From NCBI GenBank assembly GCA_965601425.1, contig CBFCWF010000049.1:1-20498 (forward strand): a stretch of DNA of 20,498 nucleotides, written 5' to 3'. The notes under the pieces are model-generated. The model ran no database searches and had not been told where the DNA came from. It was given only the letters and a program-made list of their open reading frames with translations. This DNA comes from Thiosocius sp965601425 (GTDB lineage: Bacteria > Pseudomonadota > Gammaproteobacteria > Chromatiales > Chromatiaceae). A program made the translations under genes and the position numbers. Of this stretch, positions 1-7,377 are shown one piece after another; position 1 is the stretch's first letter; each line of letters opens with the position of its first letter.

Positions 1-2
1 AG

Positions 3-419
3 CCGATCGCGCTGGGCCTTGCGCTGCCGTTGCTGATGCTGGTGGACGGTGCGCCTGACGCCCCGACGGGGCTCGGGTTGGTGCGCGATGCCAATGCGGT
101 ATTCGGGCGCCCCCTGACGCCGGCGTCATATGCCGGCGTCGCACGGCGGACCACGCGGCGCGCGGTTGCGGTAACCAGTACCGCGGCAGCAACGTCTGCG
201 GCAGCGGCGAGCAGTACCACGGCGACCACCACCTACCAGCAACCGGCGCCCGCCCCGGCGGCCCAGCCGACCGGTGCGCCGCCGATCGGGTCGATCGTCA
301 CCACGCTGCCTGCCGGCTGCCAATCGACGCCGTCGGGCGGCATCGAATACTACACCTGCAACGGGACGCGCTACCGTCCGGCATTCCAGGGCAACAACCT
401 GGTCTACGTGGTGCAGTGA
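3..419 (+). CDS. small exported protein of unknown function, 5' end outside window
   Basis: The reading frame is open from base 3, so the true start probably lies upstream and this is the 3' part of a gene. The visible start is hydrophobic (ALGLALPLLMLV), consistent with the end of a signal peptide. A low-complexity Ala/Thr/Ser stretch follows, then a Pro/Ala-rich linker, then a compact C-terminal module of about 40 residues containing TTLPAGC, YYTCNG and a final NLVYVV. That module resembles the C-terminus of short secreted hypothetical proteins common in Proteobacteria, where two cysteines flank a Tyr-rich strand; this is from memory of the pattern. An internal TTG at 30 could serve as a start, but nothing favours it. 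It ends 51 bp before the next small exported protein and may be co-transcribed with it. Function unknown. Confidence 0.6.
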   Translation, partial: PIALGLALPLLMLVDGAPDAPTGLGLVRDANAVFGRPLTPASYAGVARRTTRRAVAVTSTAAATSAAAASSTTATTTYQQPAPAPAAQPTGAPPIGSIVTTLPAGCQSTPSGGIEYYTCNGTRYRPAFQGNNLVYVVQ

Positions 420-469
420 CGGCAACCGGCGGGGGCGAGACACCGGGAGGCCCCCGGAGGAGACACATC

Positions 470-835
470 ATGAATGACGCGATGTACAAACGGTTTCGGA
501 TGACCATCGTCGGCGTTGTGCTGGCGACCCTCTGCGGCACGCTTTATGCGCGTGACCCGGGGATCAACCAGCCCGGCGCGATCGGTGGCGTCGGTGGCCC
601 GGTCCACGTGGACCCCGGCATCAACCAACCCGGCGCGATCGGCAATGTCGGCGCCCCGGTGCACAGAGACCCCGGCATCAACCAGCCCGGTGCGGTCGGT
701 AACGTCGGTCGCCCAGTACACCGCGACCCGGGGATCAACCAACCGGGGGCCGCCGGCAACGTCGGGGCACCGGTACACCGCGATCCCGGCTTCAACCAGC
801 CGGGCGCACTGGGCAACCGCAGATACCACCGCTGA
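470..835 (+). CDS. exported tandem-repeat protein (five DPGINQPG units)
   Basis: A 121-aa protein. The ATG at 470 is preceded by GGAGGAG (456-462) at good spacing, which favours it over longer in-frame versions. Residues 1-27 form a signal peptide ending in TLYA. The rest is five head-to-tail copies of a 19-residue unit with consensus DPGINQPGAIGNVGAPVHR, the last shortened to 17 residues before the stop. There are no cysteines and no recognisable catalytic motif, and the Gly/Pro/Asn-rich make-up suggests an extended or disordered secreted chain. The copies are similar in DNA and protein but differ by substitutions. I recognise no characterised family. A structural or surface-associated role is only a guess. 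Confidence 0.75.
   Translation: MNDAMYKRFRMTIVGVVLATLCGTLYARDPGINQPGAIGGVGGPVHVDPGINQPGAIGNVGAPVHRDPGINQPGAVGNVGRPVHRDPGINQPGAAGNVGAPVHRDPGFNQPGALGNRRYHR
554..832 (+). repeat. 57-bp in-frame tandem repeat, about 4.9 copies
   Basis: Units lie at 554-610, 611-667, 668-724, 725-781 and 782-832 (the last is 51 bp). Each begins with a GAC codon and encodes one 19-residue DPGxNQPG unit. The unit length is a multiple of three, so gain or loss of a copy would keep the frame. Confidence 0.9.
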
Positions 836-964
836 GCGATCGCGTCATTCGGCACCCTTGCAAACCCCGGGGCGCCAACGGCAAGTGGCGACGATGTACG
901 GACGCGGCTGAGGATCGGGCCGGCAAGGGCCGTTTGCGAGGCACCCACGCTACCCCGCGCCAGA

Positions 965-987
965 GGCACCGGGCTTACCCGGGTGCC
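965..987 (+). terminator. hairpin between the repeat protein and the arylsulfatase gene, weak terminator candidate
   Basis: GGCACCGGG (965-973) pairs with CCC plus GGTGCC (978-987), with a 4-base loop and one bulged G. No T-run follows, so it may be a weak or factor-dependent terminator or part of the sulfatase leader. The rest of 836-1103 shows nothing recognisable. Confidence 0.25.
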
Positions 988-1103
988 GGCATCGGTCCGC
1001 GTGAACGCGCTCGACCGGCGGCGCGCGATGACGCGTTTGGGATGATCAGCAGCGAATCAACTACCGCAGTTTACGCGGTATCAGCAACTACCGAGGAAGG
1101 CGA

Positions 1104-3677
1104 ATGAAAGACAAGTGTCGGAAGGCGCGCATGCGCGCGTGGTTTGTTGGCTTTGCCTGCGTGGCGCTCGCGGGGCTGCATGCCAGCGCCGCAGCAACGA
1201 ACGACAATGCGGGCGCCGCGTCCATGACCCAGACGAGCACGGTCCAGACAACCGGCGTGCCTGGCTCGCCGAGCGCCACCACGACCATTGACGGCAAGCA
1301 ACTCCCGCCGCCACCGGACAAGCACTTCGGCGGCAAGATCGAACGCAATGCCCTCGATTCGACACCCTACTGGCCGCCCCGCGTGGTCCCGAAGAAGGGT
1401 GCGCCCAATATTCTGCTGATCATGACCGATGACGCGGGCTTCGGAATATCCAGTACCTTCGGGGGGGTCATCCCCACGCCGAATATGGATCGTATCGCAC
1501 AGCAGGGATTGCGCTACACCCACTTCCATTCCACGGCAGTCTGTTCACCCACGCGTGCGGCGCTTCTAACGGGCCGTAATCATCACCAGGCTGGCAACGG
1601 CGTGATACCGGAATTGTCGACCGGCTATCCCGGTTACAACGGCACAATCACCAAGGACAATGCGACAATTGCCAAGATCCTCAAGGGTCATGGTTACGTG
1701 ACCTCCTGGTACGGCAAGAACCACAATACGCCGGACCTGCAGGTCAGCAAGATCGGGCCCTACGACCAGTGGCCGATCGGCATGGGCTTCGACCATTTCT
1801 ACGGGTTTCTGGGCGGGGACACCAGCCAGTGGCAGCCGGGCAACCTGGTGCGCAACACGACCTATATCTACCCCTACGAGGGCAATCCCGGTTGGAACTT
1901 GGTCACCGCCATGGCGGATGAGGCGATCGAGCACATGAAGACCGTTGACGCGCTGAATCCGGATCAACCCTTCTTCGTCTACTATGCGCCCGGTGCAACC
2001 CATGCACCCCACCACCCGACACCGGAGTGGATTGAAAAGATCAGTGAGATGAAGCTTTTCGACGAGGGCTGGCACAAGCTGCGCGAAACCATCTTCGCCA
2101 ACCAGAAGAGGCTCGGGGTCATCCCGCAGGATGCCAAGCTGACGCCGTGGCCCGAGGAACACATCAAGCGATGGGAACAGCTCTCAGATCAGGAGAAAAA
2201 ACTGTTCGTCAAGCAGGTGGATGTGTTCGCCGCCTACGTGGCCTATACCGACCATGAAATCGGCCGCGTGATCCAGACGGTCGAGGACCTGGGAAAACTC
2301 GACAACACCCTGATTATCTACATCACCGGTGACAACGGCACCAGTGCCGAAGGTGCCCTGACCGGTACACCGAACGAGGTCGCAGCAGTACAGGGCTTGC
2401 ATCTGCCGGTGGAAGCACAGCTCAAGTACTACGACGTCTGGGGATCGGACAAGACCTATCCGCACATGTCGGTGGGCTGGACCTGGGCCTTCAATACGCC
2501 GTTCTCCTGGACCAAGATGGTGGCCTCGCACTTCGGCGGCACCAAACAGGGCATGGCCATTTCCTGGCCCAAGGTGATCAAGGACAAAGGTGGCATCCGC
2601 AACCAGTTCCATCATGTCGTCGATATTGCGCCGACCATTCTCGATGTGACGGGAATTCCACTGCCCGATGAGATCGATGGCATCAAGCAGAATCCCATGG
2701 AAGGCGTCAGCATGGCCTACACCTTCGACAAGCAGAACGCGGATGCACCTTCAACCCACAAAACCCAGTACTTCGAGATGATCGGTGACCGTGCGATCTA
2801 CCACGACGGCTGGATCCTCAGCACCAAGGTCATGCGCTTGCCCTGGGATAACAGCGGAAAGGGAAACCATGATCCTGCCAGCTGGCCGTGGGAACTGTAC
2901 GACCTCAGCAAGGACTGGACCCAGTCCAACGATCTGGCCGCCCAGTACCCGGAGAAGGTCAAGGAGTTGGAGGCACTGTTCTACAAGGAAGCAGAGCGCA
3001 ACCAGGTGTTGCCGATGGACACCACCACCTTTACCCGTTCGCTGCTGCCCCGGCCGAACCTCACCGCCGGTCGCACCGAGTTCACCTATTCTGGCAAGAT
3101 CACTGGCACACCCAACGCGAATGCACCGAATGTGCTGGCCTCGTCCTACAACATCAAGGCCGAAGTCGAGATTCCCGAGGGTGGTGGTGAAGGCATGATT
3201 GTGACACATGGTGGCCGTTTCGCCGGCTACGGTTTCTATCTTCTGAAGGGCAAGCCGGTCTATTTGTATAACCTGTTCGGCATGCAGCGTACCCGCTGGG
3301 AAGGCAAGCAAGCGTTGGCTCCCGGCAAGCACACGCTTGAATTCGACTTTAAGTACGATGGTCTGGGCGCCGAAACACTGAAGTACGGCAGTCCCAGCGG
3401 TCTGGGCCAGGGCGGTACCGGCACGCTGAAGGTGGATGGCAAAGTCGTTGCTACCAAGAAGATCGAGAAGACCATCCCGATGCTCATGCAATGGGACGAG
3501 AGCTTCGATGTGGGCGCCGATACCGGTTCCCCGGTGAACGACGAGGACTACCAGACACCTTTCCGCTTCAATGGCGAAATCCACAGGCTGACCTTGACCA
3601 TCGACCGGCCCGAGCTGTCGCCGGAAGATATCAAGACACTCCAGGCGGCGATGCACGCCAACCCGGCCAGCGAGTAG
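1104..3677 (+). CDS. arylsulfatase, exported, long form with C-terminal beta domain
   Basis: An 857-aa type I sulfatase, expected to hydrolyse a sulfate ester outside the cytoplasm. The ATG at 1104 follows GAGGAAGG (1093-1100). A signal peptide covers residues 1-30 (Arg/Lys-rich start, then WFVGFACVALAGL). The catalytic signature CSPTR is at 147-151; Cys147 is the residue converted to formylglycine in this family. Asp109-Asp110 (IMTDD) and Asp410-Asn411 (TGDNG) fit the metal ligands. The catalytic fold runs to roughly residue 640. After it comes a region of about 200 residues with alternating beta strands, as in the long bacterial arylsulfatases (about 780-860 aa, mycobacterial AtsD type) and absent from the shorter Pseudomonas AtsA type. 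The substrate cannot be read from sequence. No formylglycine-generating enzyme or sulfate transporter is encoded in the window, so maturation must depend on a gene elsewhere. Confidence 0.93.
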   Translation: MKDKCRKARMRAWFVGFACVALAGLHASAAATNDNAGAASMTQTSTVQTTGVPGSPSATTTIDGKQLPPPPDKHFGGKIERNALDSTPYWPPRVVPKKGAPNILLIMTDDAGFGISSTFGGVIPTPNMDRIAQQGLRYTHFHSTAVCSPTRAALLTGRNHHQAGNGVIPELSTGYPGYNGTITKDNATIAKILKGHGYVTSWYGKNHNTPDLQVSKIGPYDQWPIGMGFDHFYGFLGGDTSQWQPGNLVRNTTYIYPYEGNPGWNLVTAMADEAIEHMKTVDALNPDQPFFVYYAPGATHAPHHPTPEWIEKISEMKLFDEGWHKLRETIFANQKRLGVIPQDAKLTPWPEEHIKRWEQLSDQEKKLFVKQVDVFAAYVAYTDHEIGRVIQTVEDLGKLDNTLIIYITGDNGTSAEGALTGTPNEVAAVQGLHLPVEAQLKYYDVWGSDKTYPHMSVGWTWAFNTPFSWTKMVASHFGGTKQGMAISWPKVIKDKGGIRNQFHHVVDIAPTILDVTGIPLPDEIDGIKQNPMEGVSMAYTFDKQNADAPSTHKTQYFEMIGDRAIYHDGWILSTKVMRLPWDNSGKGNHDPASWPWELYDLSKDWTQSNDLAAQYPEKVKELEALFYKEAERNQVLPMDTTTFTRSLLPRPNLTAGRTEFTYSGKITGTPNANAPNVLASSYNIKAEVEIPEGGGEGMIVTHGGRFAGYGFYLLKGKPVYLYNLFGMQRTRWEGKQALAPGKHTLEFDFKYDGLGAETLKYGSPSGLGQGGTGTLKVDGKVVATKKIEKTIPMLMQWDESFDVGADTGSPVNDEDYQTPFRFNGEIHRLTLTIDRPELSPEDIKTLQAAMHANPASE

Positions 3678-3689
3678 CGCCTGCTTCGG

Positions 3690-3712
3690 ACGCGGGGCCT
3701 TGTGCCCCGCGT
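3690..3712 (+). terminator. perfect hairpin after the arylsulfatase gene, candidate terminator
   Basis: ACGCGGGGC (3690-3698) and GCCCCGCGT (3704-3712) form a perfect 9-bp stem with a 5-base loop, 13 bases after the sulfatase stop. It lacks a clear T-run. Position and symmetry suggest a terminator, possibly acting in both directions. Confidence 0.5.
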
Positions 3713-3924
3713 TACCGGCTTCCGAACAACCGCGCGTACTCGTCCGGGTCCGTGAGTTCGCGGATGTCGACAAAGCTGCCGCTCGGCCTCGCGGTCAGGG
3801 CCGGCAACGCCGATAGCAGGCGTTCGGCGGGGGTTTCCGGCAGCTGGCGGAACAGCCGCGGACGCTTGCAGAAAAGCGCCGATGGCCGTCTACTGGGCAA
3901 TGCTGCCATCGGGTGGTCGCACAT
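3712..3924 (-). CDS. possible small ORF or gene remnant, unknown function
   Basis: A minus-strand frame of about 70 aa. Its C-terminal third reads like real protein (ETPAERLLSALPALTA, then FVDIRELTDPDEYARLFGSR and a TAA stop). The stop touches the inner edge of the hairpin at 3690-3712. Two ATGs are available (3924 and 3909), but neither has a convincing ribosome binding site, and the frame further upstream is Arg-rich and unlike protein. It could be a short gene with a non-standard start, the 3' remnant of a lost gene, or chance. No family recognised. Confidence 0.22.
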   Translation of the reverse strand: MCDHPMAALPSRRPSALFCKRPRLFRQLPETPAERLLSALPALTARPSGSFVDIRELTDPDEYARLFGSR

Positions 3925-4009
3925 CCGGGGTAGATCGGCAGATCTGCGGCGCCGCAGGCTCAGCGCGCCCGCGGGTCGGGCCTTGTCAAAGAACCGGAGG
4001 ACGAAAACC

Positions 4010-4519
4010 ATGCACAACACCCTGCACACCGCCCACCGCAGCCTGTGGTTGTTGGTGATCCTGACCAGCCTCGCGCTGAGCCTGGCCTGGACGCCATCCG
4101 TACGCGCGGCCGACGTCACAAAGGTCGTCTATCACGCCGATTTCGCGGACCCCCGGCGTTTCAGCGCGATGCTCACCAGCATCAACAACATGGTGACGTA
4201 TTACCAGAACGAACTGATCGACTACGACGTGCGTATCGTGTTCGTGGCCCACGGCGTCCGCTTTCTGACCGACGACACGCTCGAAGGCAGCCCGTTCGCG
4301 GAAGACGCCGAGATGGCCGAGCGCCGGCAAAACAACGCCGGGCGCCTGAGCGCGTTGCGCTCGGTGCAGGGCGTCAAACTGGAACTCTGCGACATCACCC
4401 GTTCCCAGATCGGTCTCGGCGAGGACAAGCTGTACGAAGGCGTGTCCCTGGTGCCATCGGGGGTGGTGCGCATCGCCGAGCTGCAGCAAGACGGCTTCGC
4501 CTATATCAAGATCGAATGA
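4010..4519 (+). CDS. exported DsrE/DsrF-family protein
   Basis: A 169-aa protein. The ATG at 4010 follows GGAGGA (3996-4001). An N-terminal signal peptide covers residues 1-34 (LWLLVILTSLALSLAW, then SVRAA). The mature part has the DsrE-like alpha/beta pattern: strand KVVYHAD at 38-44, a helix with INNMVTYYQNEL, strand VRIVFVAHGVRFL at 74-86, strand VKLELCDIT at 122-130, and a C-terminal VPSGVVRIAELQQDGFAYIKI. Cys127 is the only cysteine and lies where family members often carry a persulfide-forming Cys. Cytoplasmic DsrE and TusD relay sulfur; this one is predicted to be exported, as in a subgroup frequent in sulfur-oxidising bacteria. It stands alone on its strand. Sulfur handling in the periplasm is an inference. 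Confidence 0.82.
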   Translation: MHNTLHTAHRSLWLLVILTSLALSLAWTPSVRAADVTKVVYHADFADPRRFSAMLTSINNMVTYYQNELIDYDVRIVFVAHGVRFLTDDTLEGSPFAEDAEMAERRQNNAGRLSALRSVQGVKLELCDITRSQIGLGEDKLYEGVSLVPSGVVRIAELQQDGFAYIKIE

Positions 4520-4726
4520 ACAGGTTCTTGCGGTCGAGACCCATGCAGTTCGCGCACCCTGTGCATCGCTCGTCGCCGTGGGAGATGCGACAAGGTAAAG
4601 GTCCCGCCCTATCTTTCGCGTATCCTTCGCTCAGAGACAGCTGACCGACTGCATCGGGCAACACCTGGGGCAGAACCTTTTCCGCACATGGGGCGCGCGG
4701 AGGCACACCGCCCGCTGTCAAGACAA

Positions 4727-4754
4727 CCCGGCATCCGTGGACCACGGCGCCGGG
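4727..4754 (-). terminator. candidate rho-independent terminator of pckG
   Basis: CCCGGC (4727-4732) pairs with GCCGGG (4749-4754), and inside it CCGTG (4735-4739) pairs with CACGG (4743-4747) around a 3-base loop. It lies 20 bases past the pckG stop. On the minus strand the hairpin is followed by TTGTCTT, a modest T-rich tail. Confidence 0.55.
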
Positions 4755-4773
4755 CGAGTCAGCGCCTTTGGTC

Positions 4774-6690
4774 TCAGGCGTCCTCGGGCGTACCAGTTGC
4801 TGAGAGATCCCAGACGGCCGGCGAGTGGTACAGACGGGCAAGCTGCAGCTCGCGTTCTATCTCCATCTCGCGCGGCAGGTGGTCGTTGAATCTGGTAAAG
4901 AGTTCCTCCTGGTCGTTTGTCTCGTGGCGCGCGGTCTCACGGTCGATATTCATGATCGAATAATAGGCCTGCCTGTCGAAGTCCAGGCCATCCCAGCGCA
5001 AGGCTTCGTAGTCCGGGATCCATCCCATCGGGCCCTCGACTGCAGAACCGCAACCGTTGCAGCGATTCACGACCCATTCGAGGACGCGCATGTTCTCGCC
5101 GAAACCCGGCCAGATGAAATTGCCGTTTTGATCCTTGCGGAACCAGTTGACCCGGAAGATGCGTGGCGGTGTTGCCACGTTGCGTCGCCCGATGCGCAAC
5201 CAATGCCGCCAATAGTCGGCCATGTTGTAGCCGCAAAACGGCAGCATCGCCATCGGGTCGCGGCGGATGTCGGCCTGACCGATGGAGGCCGCCGTGGCTT
5301 CCGACCCCATCGTCGCCGCCATGTACACACCGTGTTCCCAGTTGTAGCTCTGGAAAACGAGAGGGAAGTGCTTGCTGACGCGCCCGCCAAACAGAAAGGC
5401 GCTGATGGGTACGCCTTGTGGATTCTCCCAGTCGGGATCCATTGACGGGCAATCCGCGGCCGGCGCGGTGAAGCGCGCGTTGGGATGCGCGGCCGGCCTA
5501 CCGCAACCCGGGGTCCAGTCCTCACCCTTCCAGTCGATTAGGTGGTCTGGCAGTTCCTCGGTCATGCCTTCCCACCAGATGTCCCCGTCGTCCGTCAGCG
5601 CACAGTTGGTGAAGATGCAGTTTGCCCCGAGCGCCCGCAGCGCGTTCGGATTGGACTGCTCGTTGGTGCCGGGCGCGACCCCGAAAAGTCCATTTTCGGG
5701 ATTGATGGCGTAAAACTTGCCGTCTTCGGGGTTCGGCTTGATCCAGGCGATATCGTCACCGATGGTGGTTATTTTCCAGCCCGCATAGGCTTCGGGGGGG
5801 ATAAGCATCGCAAAGTTGGTTTTCCCGCAGGCACTGGGGAACGCAGCGGCTACGTACATCTTCTCGTGCTGGGGCGATTCCACACCCATGATCAGCATGT
5901 GCTCGGCCAGCCAGCCCTCGTCACGCCCCATGACCGAGGCGATCCGCAGTGCGAAACATTTCTTGCCAAGGAGCGCATTGCCACCATAACCGCTGCCGTA
6001 TGACCAGATCTCGCGCGTCTCGGGGAAGTGGACGATGTACTTGTCCTCGATCTTGGGTGCGCAGGGCCAAGGGACATCGCTCTCGCCCGGCTGCAATGGG
6101 GCCCCGACCGAGTGCAGGCAGGGCACGAACTCGCCCTGGTCGCCCAGCACGTCGAGCACCTGTTGACCCATCCGGGTCATGATGCGCTGGTTTACCACAA
6201 CGTACGGCGAATCGGTGATCTCCACGCCGATGTGGGCGATCGGTGACCCCAGCGGCCCCATGCTGAACGGGATGACATACATCGTGCGTCCGCGCATGCA
6301 GCCGGCGAAGATATCCTTAAGCAGCGGACGCATCGTGCCGGGGTCCATCCAGTGGTTGGTAGGTCCGGCATCCTCCTCGCGGGCCGAGCAGATGAACGTG
6401 CGCTCCTCCACGCGGGCCACATCGCTCGGATGTGAGCGGGCCAAGAAACTGTTCGGGCGCTTCTCGGGATTGAGCCGGACAAACGTGCCGCTCTCGACCA
6501 TCTGGTCGCAGAGGCGGTCGTATTCCTGTTGGGAACCGTCGCACCAGTGGATACGGTCCGGTTCACAGAGTTCTGCAATCTCACCTACCCATTGCAGCAG
6601 TTTCTGATGACGGGTCCGGGTCGCTCCATCGTGCCTCTCGGCCATGGGCAGCGATCCCTTCTTCAAGTCGGAATCAACAGGTGCCAGCAT
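4774..6690 (-). CDS. pckG: phosphoenolpyruvate carboxykinase (GTP)
   Basis: A 638-aa cytoplasmic enzyme, EC 4.1.1.32, that interconverts oxaloacetate plus GTP with PEP, CO2 and GDP; it is a gluconeogenic or anaplerotic step. The family is clear: the P-loop FPSACGKTN is at 284-292 with the reactive Cys typical of the GTP class, and metal and nucleotide motifs include YGGNALLGKKC (235-245), LAEHMLIMG (261-269) and TIGDDIAWI (309-317). Length is slightly above the usual 590-620 because of about 15 extra N-terminal residues. The ATG at 6690 has GGAGG upstream at good spacing; a later in-frame ATG (MAERHD, residue 16) is an alternative. The gene stands alone, with a candidate promoter upstream and a hairpin after the stop. 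The ATP-dependent PckA family is excluded by the motif set. Confidence 0.96.
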   Translation of the reverse strand: MLAPVDSDLKKGSLPMAERHDGATRTRHQKLLQWVGEIAELCEPDRIHWCDGSQQEYDRLCDQMVESGTFVRLNPEKRPNSFLARSHPSDVARVEERTFICSAREEDAGPTNHWMDPGTMRPLLKDIFAGCMRGRTMYVIPFSMGPLGSPIAHIGVEITDSPYVVVNQRIMTRMGQQVLDVLGDQGEFVPCLHSVGAPLQPGESDVPWPCAPKIEDKYIVHFPETREIWSYGSGYGGNALLGKKCFALRIASVMGRDEGWLAEHMLIMGVESPQHEKMYVAAAFPSACGKTNFAMLIPPEAYAGWKITTIGDDIAWIKPNPEDGKFYAINPENGLFGVAPGTNEQSNPNALRALGANCIFTNCALTDDGDIWWEGMTEELPDHLIDWKGEDWTPGCGRPAAHPNARFTAPAADCPSMDPDWENPQGVPISAFLFGGRVSKHFPLVFQSYNWEHGVYMAATMGSEATAASIGQADIRRDPMAMLPFCGYNMADYWRHWLRIGRRNVATPPRIFRVNWFRKDQNGNFIWPGFGENMRVLEWVVNRCNGCGSAVEGPMGWIPDYEALRWDGLDFDRQAYYSIMNIDRETARHETNDQEELFTRFNDHLPREMEIERELQLARLYHSPAVWDLSATGTPEDA

Positions 6691-7133
6691 AGGTATCCCT
6701 CCGCGCGTCTGATCGTGTTCGAGCCGAATTTAGCCTCTGCGCACCGGATCGCCAAGGGCCGTCTTTAACGCAGTCTTTATAACAAGGCAAAGTTCGGGCC
6801 AATCGCGCCGAACGACGCAAAGGCCTCAAGAAGCAACGCATCGCCGACGGCATGGGGCGCGCTGCCGCCCAATAATGGGGCAGTCGACCGGACGAAGCCT
6901 CAGTATTGTGCAGCCTCGCCCCCTGTCGGGGCAGGGATGGTCTGTGCTGCGGCCGGGTCCACATCGAATGCCCGGCTGGCACACCGGTCGGGGCGACCCG
7001 CCGTCCGATACGCGGGATGGCAAAGGCTTCGCCTACTCCTGGCCCCAGAGCGCCGGACTGGCCGTTGCTCGTCCAAGCGAGCCCCACAACAGGCGATGAC
7101 CCTTCAGGGCAACGTGGATAAACCGAGAGCAGC
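6691..7133. other. intergenic region upstream of pckG
   Basis: A 443-bp gap between pckG and the 73-aa gene, both on the minus strand. It holds the pckG ribosome binding site and the candidate promoter at 6727-6755. The open frames in 6800-7120 have compositions unlike proteins and no start signals. I see no RNA gene, strong terminator or mobile element. Confidence 0.5.
6727..6755 (-). promoter_or_regulatory. possible sigma70-type promoter for pckG
   Basis: On the minus strand TTGGCG (6750-6755) and TAAATT (6727-6732) are separated by 17 bases, each matching four of six consensus positions. The -10 box lies 36 bases upstream of the pckG ATG. Found by eye only. Confidence 0.3.
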
Positions 7134-7355
7134 TCACAACTCGATCGGCGGCTTGTCGATCTCGGCGCGCAGGTCCTGCGCCAGCGCCGCCACACGATTG
7201 GTGACTGCTTCGAGTTCTTCGGCGAGGGCCTCGCAGACCAGTCCATGTAGCTCCCCGAATCGCGCTTCGCCGATGAGCGCTTGATCGCTGGCCTCGAGTT
7301 TCGACCGAAACTCGGCAAGTACCTCATCAGCCAATTCTTGGTGACGCTGGTTCAT
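7134..7355 (-). CDS. small acidic coiled-coil protein, unknown function
   Basis: A 73-aa protein with an ATG at 7355 and a strong AGGAGG site at 7363-7368. A longer in-frame version starting at 7418 would overlap the preceding ligase gene and lacks such a site. The sequence is nearly all helical: heptad-like runs of Glu, Leu and Ala (ELADEVLAEFRSKLE, then CEALAEELEAVTNRVAALAQ) indicate a coiled coil or helical hairpin. It has no signal peptide or membrane span, so it is probably cytoplasmic. It lies 22 bp after the acyl-CoA ligase stop and is likely its operon partner. No family recognised; any role in ligase regulation or assembly is a guess. Confidence 0.72.
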   Translation of the reverse strand: MNQRHQELADEVLAEFRSKLEASDQALIGEARFGELHGLVCEALAEELEAVTNRVAALAQDLRAEIDKPPIEL

Positions 7356-7377
7356 TGGGATCCTCCTGACAAAAAAT

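Larger units (their letters stand above)
3678..4009. other. intergenic region between the sulfatase and DsrE-like genes
   Basis: The 332-bp gap holds the 9-bp hairpin at 3690-3712 and the doubtful minus-strand ORF at 3712-3924. The ribosome binding site of the DsrE-like gene (CCGGAGGA, 3994-4001) lies at its right end. No convincing promoter was found by eye. Confidence 0.5.

Noticed and set aside
6674..7327. 217-codon minus-strand frame across the gap upstream of pckG
   Set aside because: It overlaps both pckG and the 73-aa gene out of frame, is Arg/Ser-rich and has no ribosome site.
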